Source: Bacteroidota bacterium
Lineage (GTDB): Bacteria > Bacteroidota > Bacteroidia > Chitinophagales > Chitinophagaceae
DNA: 64,000 nucleotides
NCBI GenBank assembly: GCA_026391125.1
Contig: JAPLEO010000009.1
Coordinates: forward strand, 1-64,000
Reading direction: 5' to 3'
Shown here: one piece after another, positions 54,890-60,957 of the stretch
Layout of the letters: every line of letters begins with the position of its first letter
Numbering within the stretch: the first letter of the stretch is position 1
Translations under genes and position numbers: made by a program
Notes under the pieces: model-generated
What the model was told of the DNA's origin: nothing
The model's database searches: none
The model's input: only the letters and a program-made list of their open reading frames with translations

Positions 54890-55752
54890 TACAATGAATC
54901 TTCCCTATTATAAATTAACAGGGCAGCTGCACCAAATACGAAACTTAGGATCGCAGTAATGATGAGCACTTCTAGGATATTTGGTTTTTCTGCTTTGGCC
55001 GCTGGTACCGCAGTTTCCAGTATATATAATGCTGGAGCGTTATTATCAATTGCCAATTTAATTTCAGCAGCAGTTTTTTGTTGACTATTTAATTGTTCAA
55101 ACAGGCTATTTGCTTTGGCAAGATCTAATTGAGATAAATTATCTTTTTCAACCTTCATTTTATTGCTAATCTGCTCATAGTTCTTCTCCAGAGAATCGAT
55201 CGACCTGTTAAAATTGACTAGCATTTTTTCATGCCCAGCCTTCCAAATATTTTCTTCCTTTGTTTGCGCGATCTCTACGATGCGATTGACAATTTTTGCA
55301 GATAGTTCTGCGTCTTTGGTCCATATAGAAATTTTCAACTGCGCGAGTTCCGTTTTTTGAATACCGATGTCTTCTTTCAATTCAAGCACAGCCTTACGTC
55401 GTAACTTATTTTGGTCTGATCCTTTTAATTCATAGTAGTCAATCAACTTAAATTCATCCACCAATTGTTTGTATACGGTATCCATTGTAGCAATGCCAAA
55501 GATCCTTTCAAGATCATCCCCGGATCCAAATACAGAATATAAACCTTGAATGTTTTGATTAAGCATATGTGCTTTGTCTGCAAGCGCAGGATTTGCAGAA
55601 ACTAATATCGATGAAGAGCGATATTGTTTGGGAACTAAGAACAAACTAATGGATGCTACTATTAAAGAGGCGAATACAAATAATAATATTTGTTTCCACT
55701 TTGCTTGAAGTAGGCTAACGGTCTGCTGAAGATTAAAAGAATTGGCTTGCAT
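54889..55752 (-). CDS. Wzz-like polysaccharide chain-length determinant protein
   Basis: The 287-residue protein has an N-terminal span (WKQILLFVFASLIVASISLFLVP) and a C-terminal span (ILEVLIITAILSFVFGAAALLIY). The ~230-residue periplasmic coiled region between them (KMLVNFNRSIDSLEKNYEQISNKMKVEKDNLSQLDLAKAN) gives the Wzz architecture. There is no C-terminal tyrosine kinase domain. The short tail after the second span is only NREDSL. It starts 32 bp after the Lrp/AsnC gene and is coupled to the ligase/polymerase-like gene downstream. Confidence 0.82.
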   Translation of the reverse strand: MQANSFNLQQTVSLLQAKWKQILLFVFASLIVASISLFLVPKQYRSSSILVSANPALADKAHMLNQNIQGLYSVFGSGDDLERIFGIATMDTVYKQLVDEFKLIDYYELKGSDQNKLRRKAVLELKEDIGIQKTELAQLKISIWTKDAELSAKIVNRIVEIAQTKEENIWKAGHEKMLVNFNRSIDSLEKNYEQISNKMKVEKDNLSQLDLAKANSLFEQLNSQQKTAAEIKLAIDNNAPALYILETAVPAAKAEKPNILEVLIITAILSFVFGAAALLIYNREDSL

Positions 55753-55784
55753 GGTATCAAAAATTCTATGAAAGAAACAATTAA

Positions 55785-56252
55785 TTAAGGAGCAACAACA
55801 ACGTTGCGCGTTAAGCTTTCGTCGAGCGAAATGAAGGTTTCTGTACGTTCAATTCCCTTGATCTTTTGCAACTCATCGTGCAATACGTAACGCAATTGTT
55901 TGATATCCTTACAAACAATCTCCGCAAACATACTATAGTTACCGGTGGTATAGTTTAGTCGAACAATTTGAGGGATTTTCTTCAATTCTTTAGCCACACT
56001 GTCGTATAATGAGCTTTTTTCTAGAAAAATTCCAATGAAAGCGATGACATCGTAGCCTAAAATTTTGAGGTCTATCGATAATTTTTTACCTTTAACTATA
56101 CCAGATTCTTCGAGCTTCTTGATACGTACGTGTATGGTACCGCCTGATACGAAAAGCTTCTTACCCAGGTCGGCGTAAGAAATCTCAGCATCTTCCATCA
56201 TTTCCTGAATTATTTGCAGGTCCAATTTGTCTAAATTTAATTTGGGTGTCAT
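55785..56252 (-). CDS. Lrp/AsnC-family transcriptional regulator
   Basis: The 155-residue regulator has an N-terminal HTH (LDKLDLQIIQEMMEDAEISYADLGKKLFVSGGTIHVRIKKLEESGIVKGKKLSI) and a C-terminal RAM/AsnC ligand domain (DVIAFIGIFLEKSSLYDSVAKELKKIPQIVRLNYTTGNYSMFAEIVCKDIKQLRYVL). It probably binds DNA as an amino-acid-responsive oligomer. It is upstream of the Wzz-like and ligase/polymerase-like genes and divergent from the tRNA-like gene. Whether it controls either is not known. Confidence 0.92.
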   Translation of the reverse strand: MTPKLNLDKLDLQIIQEMMEDAEISYADLGKKLFVSGGTIHVRIKKLEESGIVKGKKLSIDLKILGYDVIAFIGIFLEKSSLYDSVAKELKKIPQIVRLNYTTGNYSMFAEIVCKDIKQLRYVLHDELQKIKGIERTETFISLDESLTRNVVVAP

Positions 56253-56336
56253 ATCAGTGGGTTATTTTAAACAATATCTAATATTATTAGCAATATATTG
56301 AACAATTTCTATACTTTCCAAATTTTTATTGAAATA

Positions 56337-56369
56337 TTTGTAAAATTGGGATGAATGGTTATATATTTG
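56337..56369 (+). promoter_or_regulatory. Bacteroidota-type promoter for the tRNA-like gene
   Basis: TTTG at 56337-56340 is separated by 21 bp from TATATTTG at 56362-56369, matching the TTTG / TAnnTTTG housekeeping promoter layout of Bacteroidota. Transcription would begin near 56376, about 24 nt before the acceptor stem of the tRNA-like element. Confidence 0.6.
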
Positions 56370-56398
56370 TCCTCCAAACAAAGAAATAGTTCTTTATA

Positions 56399-56516
56399 CT
56401 GTGGGGTGATGAAATTTTTGGCAGACATGCCCTCTTGTCTCGGGGGTGAGGGTCGACCACTGAACTTTGTACTATGGCTAACTTCTTCGTGGAGGTTCGA
56501 TCCCTCCCCCTACAGC
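56399..56516 (+). tRNA. Non-canonical class II tRNA-like gene, apparent anticodon GUC
   Basis: The acceptor stem CTGTGGGG/CCCTACAG (seven or eight pairs, one G-U) encloses U8 and a three-pair D stem (ATG/CAT). The D loop carries GG and GGCAGACATG, closely resembling tRNA-Leu. The anticodon stem CCCTC/GGGGG has loop TTGTCTC, and a perfect T arm GGAGG-TTCGATC-CCTCC follows. The anticodon would be GUC (Asp), but position 37 is a pyrimidine and the variable region is about 44 nt, far longer than in normal tRNA-Leu or tRNA-Ser. The discriminator is probably G and no CCA is encoded. It has its own promoter and terminator. It could be a degenerate, regulatory or recoding tRNA; function is not assignable. 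Confidence 0.6.
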
Positions 56517-56519
56517 ACT

Positions 56520-56564
56520 AAAAACCCTCTATTAAATTGATAATCAATTTAATAGAGGGTTTTT
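56520..56564 (+). terminator. Very long terminator hairpin after the tRNA-like gene
   Basis: AAAAACCCTCTATTAAATTGAT and its exact reverse complement form 22-bp arms around a single A, ending in a T-run. It begins 4 nt after the tRNA-like element, so that RNA forms a short independent transcription unit. Confidence 0.92.
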
Positions 56565-56575
56565 TATTTGTATTA

Positions 56576-56598
56576 GGTGACACTAAGGGTGACACTAA
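56576..56598 (+). repeat. Tandem 11-bp direct repeat GGTGACACTAA
   Basis: GGTGACACTAA occurs twice with one base between (56576-56586 and 56588-56598), in the gap between the tRNA-like terminator and the excisionase-like gene. The part GACACTAAAA recurs in inverted orientation at 59414-59423, near the far side of the accessory module. It could be a recombinase binding site, but this is only suggestive. Confidence 0.5.
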
Positions 56599-56622
56599 AA
56601 ATATTTTTTAACACCCCACAGA

Positions 56623-57063
56623 TTACGCAAATATTTTTCCAGATAAACTTTTATACTTGCTAAGCGTCAAGGTGCTTTTCAATATTTCAGACTGGCGGTA
56701 ATAAACCCGCCCACCAATTCTATGATCTTGGAGTAAGCCTTTGTCGGTCCATGATGCTAAGGTTGCTTTTGTAATTGCTGGTTTGAACAACTTACATGCT
56801 TCGGCTGGAGAAATAAGTCTTTCTTCTTGCTCTGACATTACAAAGCGCACCTCCTCCCTAATCATAGGTCTAAAAAGTTCAACCAATTGTTCCGCAGTAA
56901 TACCATTCAATAATATTTGGTTGGCAAAACTACTAGAGTCATTTACCTTTTTGGGATTATCTAATGACCCACGATAAATGCTTGACGGTGCGTTTTCTTT
57001 TTTAATAGCACCCTTAAAAATTGTTTGCATATGCGGTTCACAAATGCAAAAACTGTTGGTCAC
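56623..57063 (-). CDS. Excisionase-like helix-turn-helix protein
   Basis: The 146-residue protein has a C-terminal HTH_17-type winged helix: ERLISPAEACKLFKPAITKATLASWTDKGLLQDHRIGGRVYYRQSEILKSTL. This is the layout of Bacteroidota mobile-element excisionases and regulators. The N-terminal half is weakly conserved and may be partly a late-start artefact; MQTIFKGAIKKE at 57030 is an alternative start. No integrase gene is adjacent, but the tRNA-like gene and direct repeat just downstream fit an element boundary. It could also be an ordinary MerR-like repressor of the module. Confidence 0.72.
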   Translation of the reverse strand: MTNSFCICEPHMQTIFKGAIKKENAPSSIYRGSLDNPKKVNDSSSFANQILLNGITAEQLVELFRPMIREEVRFVMSEQEERLISPAEACKLFKPAITKATLASWTDKGLLQDHRIGGRVYYRQSEILKSTLTLSKYKSLSGKIFA

Positions 57064-57111
57064 CTACCACACAGTCTTCTATTTTAATAATTGGTCTGAT
57101 TCGATCAGCAC

Positions 57112-58092
57112 CTAATTTTTAATATTCATCTTAACCATTTCAGTCTGTGTATATTTGACTATCACACCATCTTTTGTAGTCAATTCTATATTTGTATACT
57201 GTCCCTTTTTAAGTAATCTTGATAGCTTCCTTATCATTTCTTGATTTTCTTTATCATTATTAGTTGTCTTAATATGTGTTACAGAACCGTCACTAATATT
57301 TACCGTTATTTGTTTGTACTTACCAGTTCGTATTTCTTCAATCACACTTCTTTCCCCCCCATTCATTATACTGAAATAGTAGTCATTATCGATAATAAGC
57401 CTTTCATTTTCAAAAAACGAACTACATAATTCATTTAGGTTAATTAATATGAACGAACGATCATTTAATTCTTTTAATACGCTAGCAACATTTATTTCAT
57501 GGGCTTCATTTAAAGGCTTGCCAATATTGACAATCCCCAATAAACCATCTTCATCGATTAGAATTGCATATTTCATTTGTGACAAACAAGTGGCTATTAC
57601 ACAAGACCCAAAGAGAGAAAAGTTATTTTCTTTCAACTTTTTCTCTAATTCTTCATCGGTAACATTTTCCAACTTTGTAATTAATTCTTTAAGAAAATTC
57701 ATCACAGGTTCCGGTACACTTGGATAGTGCTTATAGTTTGCCATTTCAGTTCTAAAATCTTTTGCCTTTGCAGCAAACAACTTTTCTTTCAATTCAATTA
57801 TTACCTGCTTTTCAATTCCGAACCTTTTCAATTTTGCAACCATCCTTAACCAGATACATTCAATCAAACTATATTGTCCCCAAGTCATTTCATTCATTTC
57901 ATTCTGCAATAACAATCCCTCCCTTTTCCAGACACTTATATCTCTTCGACTAACCCCGGTTTCTTTGGATCGAAATCGTTGTTGGTGAAAAACTTTAGAA
58001 AGTTCTTGGGTTATAGACTTACCATTATTCTTAAGTGTATCGATAGATTCCTCAAATGGCAACTGGAAAATTTGATTAAATATTTGGGTCAT
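57112..58092 (-). CDS. MerR-like protein with unknown C-terminal domain
   Basis: In this 326-residue protein, residues ~45-115 look like a MerR-type DNA-binding segment: GVSRRDISVWKREGLLLQNEMNEMTWGQYSLIECIWLRMVAKLKRFGIEKQVIIELKEKL. The rest has an acidic helical stretch (VTDEELEKKLKENNF) and a mixed alpha/beta region with no family I recognise (YYFSIMNGGERSVIEEIRTGKYKQITVNISDGSVTHIKTT). It may sense a ligand or partner. It is upstream of and co-directional with the excisionase-like gene and divergent from the small-protein genes, so it is well placed to regulate them. Confidence 0.6.
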   Translation of the reverse strand: MTQIFNQIFQLPFEESIDTLKNNGKSITQELSKVFHQQRFRSKETGVSRRDISVWKREGLLLQNEMNEMTWGQYSLIECIWLRMVAKLKRFGIEKQVIIELKEKLFAAKAKDFRTEMANYKHYPSVPEPVMNFLKELITKLENVTDEELEKKLKENNFSLFGSCVIATCLSQMKYAILIDEDGLLGIVNIGKPLNEAHEINVASVLKELNDRSFILINLNELCSSFFENERLIIDNDYYFSIMNGGERSVIEEIRTGKYKQITVNISDGSVTHIKTTNNDKENQEMIRKLSRLLKKGQYTNIELTTKDGVIVKYTQTEMVKMNIKN

Positions 58093-58179
58093 CGCAATAA
58101 TTTATTATTTTTGTATCACTAAGTTACGTTTTTTGAAATAAATAAATACATTTATTAACAAATTTTTTAACCGTGCACC

Positions 58180-58653
58180 ATGAAAAAGGTAAAAAGTACC
58201 CCCAAGAAGAAAATTACAAAAAAGGCCTCTACCCCTAAAAAAAGGGTTTCCAATAGAAAATACCCACCAAAAAAATGTGAAAAAGCAGACTGCGAAATAA
58301 TATTTATCCCAACTAGCAAAAAACAAAAATATTGCACCCGACAGCATCAGATAGACCAGAACAATGATAATCGTACTGAAAGAGAAGCACCTGGACGTAA
58401 CCTAGAAAAAATTTATCGCCATAATGAGCAGATTCTAAAAAAACTAAAAGAAGCTTGTGAACGACTAAAGAAGTCTGTAATATCTCTAGATTATTTAAAC
58501 ATTGAAAACTACTACCATGGATACAATACCGACAGCACCATTAATTCACAAACTGGCAACACGGTGGGATGGAGTTATCATTATGGACTTGAAGGCTTTA
58601 ACAAAGAAAAACAGCAATTCATTATTCATTATAGAGAAAATTATCTAATATGA
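58180..58653 (+). CDS. Small basic putative zinc-binding protein, unknown function
   Basis: The 157-residue protein has a very basic start (MKKVKSTPKKKITKKASTPKKRVSNRKYPPKK). A metal-site-like pattern CEKADCEIIFIPTSKKQKYCTRQHQ follows (C-x4-C-x13-C-x3-H). The rest has a short helix (LEKIYRHNEQILKKLKEACERLKKS) and an ending rich in aromatic residues. Its cysteine pattern parallels that of the 59435 gene. I do not recognise the family; such proteins recur in Bacteroidota accessory regions. It overlaps the next gene by ATGA, so the two are co-expressed. Confidence 0.65.
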   Translation: MKKVKSTPKKKITKKASTPKKRVSNRKYPPKKCEKADCEIIFIPTSKKQKYCTRQHQIDQNNDNRTEREAPGRNLEKIYRHNEQILKKLKEACERLKKSVISLDYLNIENYYHGYNTDSTINSQTGNTVGWSYHYGLEGFNKEKQQFIIHYRENYLI

Positions 58654-58976
58654 TCATACCAAGTTTTAGACCAAAATCAATTAATGAAATATATTTCCAG
58701 GAGCCTACAATCCTTGAAATCATAAAACCTTCAGTTCCAAGCAATGACCTTTTAGCCAATGGTGGTATTCTAATATCAACCCCTGTAGTCCCTGCATCCC
58801 CGACAGATATTTCTAGCCCCGTACTTTCCAATCCCAGCTTTATTCATTCGGCTGGCAGGTTCCTATACCAGTATCGAGTTCCTATTATTATAATTTTAAT
58901 AGCAGGCACCTACTATTACACAGCCATCTACACTAAAAGAAAAACTGAAAAGGAGCAGAAGAAGCCAGCGAATTAA
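58650..58976 (+). CDS. Single-span membrane protein, unknown function
   Basis: The 108-residue protein has a proline- and serine-rich N-terminal part (PSVPSNDLLANGGILISTPVVPASPTDISSPVLS). One membrane helix (VPIIIILIAGTYYYTAIYT) precedes a short charged tail KRKTEKEQKKPAN. There is no signal peptide, so the helix is probably a tail-type anchor. It overlaps the preceding zinc-protein gene by four bases (ATGA), implying translational coupling and perhaps a shared role. No family was recognised. Confidence 0.65.
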   Translation: MIIPSFRPKSINEIYFQEPTILEIIKPSVPSNDLLANGGILISTPVVPASPTDISSPVLSNPSFIHSAGRFLYQYRVPIIIILIAGTYYYTAIYTKRKTEKEQKKPAN

Positions 58977-58998
58977 TATTATTTTCAAAAATAATATT
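58975..58998. repeat. AT-only inverted repeat after the single-span protein gene
   Basis: AATATTATTTT-CA-AAAATAATATT has perfect 11-bp arms beginning inside the stop codon of the preceding gene. It has no GC pairs and no T-run, so it is a poor terminator; it may mark a melted region or a protein-binding site. Confidence 0.45.
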
Positions 58999-59434
58999 AC
59001 TCATTAAGACTTCCCAAAAAAAATATCATTCCTTTTCCTTTGCTATCGATTATCGAAAGCAAACTTTGATTTAATTTATTGTCGATGTTTATATAAATCA
59101 GATCAAATCTATCTAAATCTATATGACTACTTCTAACTCTATTTATTTCTCTCTAACGAAATTCGGATCTATATATTGAAACCCGATAGGTATAATTGGA
59201 TTGTCTCGTCCTAAATAAACAGGTTTCTCCAACATGACAATATTACCAAGCAGATATTCATACGGACTTAGGAATAACACTAGAATTTCAACATTCAATT
59301 ATTTAAGCTGACGAAAGAAAATCACGAAAGAATTTCGATTAGAATCTAGTTTGGTTAGTGGATGTTTCTCGTAACATAAGAGACCATCCCCGATTTCTAA
59401 AGTGGAAACCCAGTTTTAGTGTCCTTAAGCCTAC
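58977..59434. other. 458-bp AT-rich region in the accessory module
   Basis: It holds the AT-only inverted repeat at its left end, a possible small minus-strand ORF (59143-59280), the inverted GACACTAAAA copy at 59414-59423, and the promoter region of the next gene. ATCTAT-type short repeats occur around 59105-59130. No RNA gene or clear att site is visible. Confidence 0.5.
59143..59280 (-). CDS. Possible 45-residue small protein
   Basis: This frame is too short for the ORF track. From a GTG at 59280 it reads MLFLSPYEYLLGNIVMLEKPVYLGRDNPIIPIGFQYIDPNFVREK; a TTG at 59298 or the ATG at 59235 are alternative starts. The composition (ordered hydrophobic and polar residues, LGRDNPIIPIGFQYIDP) looks like true protein rather than random AT-rich frame. 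No family was recognised, and no clear promoter was found. It could be a remnant of a longer gene. Confidence 0.3.
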   Translation of the reverse strand: MLFLSPYEYLLGNIVMLEKPVYLGRDNPIIPIGFQYIDPNFVREK

Positions 59435-59857
59435 ATGACCACCTCATCCCATGATTTTAAGAGTAGATTTTCATTTAATAGTCAAACACAAACAGAACTA
59501 AAATATTGCACCTATTGCGACACCACAATCCGGGGCAGAAGCGACAAGAGATTTTGTAATGATGCTTGTCGTTATGCATATCATAACGAAATAAATAAAG
59601 AGCCATTCACATTAGTGAATTCAATTAATCGAAAACTAAAGCGCAATAGAAAAATTTTGCAAACCCTTCTTTTGAAGAGTAAAAGTAAGTTGGAAATTAG
59701 TAGGGATGATTTGTTGAATAACGGATTCAACTTTAGATACTTTACTCACATAAATAAAGACAAACCCGACAGGGTATTTCAGTGTTGTTATGATTTCGGT
59801 TACCAAATTTTAAAGGGTACTAAGATTGTAGTTGTGCAAGAAATATGTGAGATATAA
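59435..59857 (+). CDS. Small zinc-ribbon-like protein of accessory regions
   Basis: The 140-residue protein has a likely zinc site LKYCTYCDTTIRGRSDKRFCNDACRYAYHNE (C-x2-C-x12-C-x3-C). A basic helix (NSINRKLKRNRKILQTLLLKSKSKLEISRDDLLNNGFNF) and a C-terminal beta region (RVFQCCYDFGYQILKGTKIVVVQE) follow. Proteins of this layout are familiar from Bacteroidota genomes near mobile or variable regions, with no defined role. A nucleic-acid-binding role is possible from the basic helix. It marks the right-hand limit of the small-gene module. Confidence 0.7.
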   Translation: MTTSSHDFKSRFSFNSQTQTELKYCTYCDTTIRGRSDKRFCNDACRYAYHNEINKEPFTLVNSINRKLKRNRKILQTLLLKSKSKLEISRDDLLNNGFNFRYFTHINKDKPDRVFQCCYDFGYQILKGTKIVVVQEICEI

Positions 59858-59872
59858 TTAAATGAATGTTCT

Positions 59873-60358
59873 TTATTCCTCACTAATAACACCTGTTACA
59901 GTTGTAGTGGTTGTACTATTTTTAACGGTAATATTATTAAATGTAACTGTCGTTTTACCAGCAGCTGAAACACTAACAGTTACCTTGTCACCACTTAACC
60001 CAGTTGATCCATAATTATTAATAGAATACTGATTCCCAACATCTATAGTGCATGCAGAATTGGATATAGTCGCAATTATAGAGGCAAATGGAACAATAGT
60101 ATACACTCCACTTAATGGACGAGTGGTATATGAATAATAGGGATAACTGAAATTAATATGGATATAATCGCCATTACCCTCTAATGCTACTAATGTATTT
60201 GAACCAAACACCACCGCAGGAAAATCATATGTTATACCATTTAAAGTCCATTTTGAAGTTGATACAGGAGTGTCTGCATTTTTTTTGGTACAACTCTGCA
60301 TACCGAAGCAAATCAAAAGGAGAAGGGCTATGTAATAAATAATTCTATTTGTTTTCAT
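59873..60358 (-). CDS. Lipoprotein of unknown function
   Basis: The 161-residue protein has signal peptide MKTNRIIYYIALLLLICFGMQSC with lipidated Cys23. The mature part is a Ser/Thr/Val-rich beta domain (WTLNGITYDFPAVVFGSNTLVALEGNGDYIHINFSYPYYS, GDKVTVSVSAAGKTTVTFNNITVKN). It resembles small Bacteroidota surface or periplasmic lipoproteins. It lies downstream of a similar lipoprotein and the C10 peptidase, all on the minus strand; C10 peptidases often have small inhibitor-like neighbours, but no inhibitor similarity is evident here. Confidence 0.7.
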   Translation of the reverse strand: MKTNRIIYYIALLLLICFGMQSCTKKNADTPVSTSKWTLNGITYDFPAVVFGSNTLVALEGNGDYIHINFSYPYYSYTTRPLSGVYTIVPFASIIATISNSACTIDVGNQYSINNYGSTGLSGDKVTVSVSAAGKTTVTFNNITVKNSTTTTTVTGVISEE

Positions 60359-60479
60359 ATAAATTGGTTTTTAATTATTAAATTCCGAAATCATATACTT
60401 TAGGACTAGTATAAGCTGTGACTGAAGAAGCATACATAAAGCAATTGTGGGGTGCTTACGCCCTTACATCTATTTCATT

Positions 60480-60926
60480 CTATTTCTTTACTATTTTAAA
60501 AGTTTTAGTAGCACTATTAGTTGCAGTACTTGCAGATATAATTGTTATGGTACCAGAACAAACTATTCCGCTTGTCAAATTGGAATAGGATACTGTAAAT
60601 CCCGCAATTGTTGAAGTGATAGATTGACTAAAAACCGAACTTCCGTCTAAATCCTTTATGAGTTTTAAATCAATCTTAACCCCTCCAGTTGGTAATTTAG
60701 AAGTGACATTAATAGTAAAATCCTGAGAGGCCCCTAAAGCGGCAAAGATTCCACTTGTTGGATCAGGATTCATTGTAAAGGTAATTTGAGCTTCTGGAGT
60801 TGGTGGTGGAGTAGAATTACCTCCTCCACCTTTACTGCATGAACTTAACAGTAATATAATTGCACAAATTATAGTCCATTTTAAATACTGACTTTTCCTA
60901 CTTACAAAAATTTGATTATAATACAT
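60480..60926 (-). CDS. Lipoprotein of unknown function
   Basis: The 148-residue protein has a signal peptide ending IICAIILLLSSC, followed by a glycine- and proline-rich linker KGGGGNSTPPPTPEA. The ~95-residue mature domain looks Ig-like (ITFTMNPDPTSGIFAALGASQDFTINVTSKLPTGGVKIDLKLIKDLDGSSVFSQSITSTIAGFTVSYSNL). The start may be an internal codon nearer the signal peptide, since MYYNQIFVSRKSQYLKW precedes the hydrophobic core. It lies 31 bp after the C10 peptidase gene, so the two are probably co-transcribed. Confidence 0.7.
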   Translation of the reverse strand: MYYNQIFVSRKSQYLKWTIICAIILLLSSCSKGGGGNSTPPPTPEAQITFTMNPDPTSGIFAALGASQDFTINVTSKLPTGGVKIDLKLIKDLDGSSVFSQSITSTIAGFTVSYSNLTSGIVCSGTITIISASTATNSATKTFKIVKK

Positions 60927-60957
60927 TTTATCTCTTTGAAAGATGTATGAAATGATT

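Noticed and set aside
56399-56516. tRNA-Sec or tmRNA interpretation of the tRNA-like element
   Set aside because: An eight-pair acceptor is possible, but the D stem is three pairs, not six, and the loop has no UCA. There is no tmRNA tag frame or typical tmRNA 5' end.
56355-56540. 61-residue ORF across the tRNA-like gene
   Set aside because: It overlaps the cloverleaf-compatible RNA and its terminator; the peptide has no protein-like pattern and RNA structure explains the conservation better.
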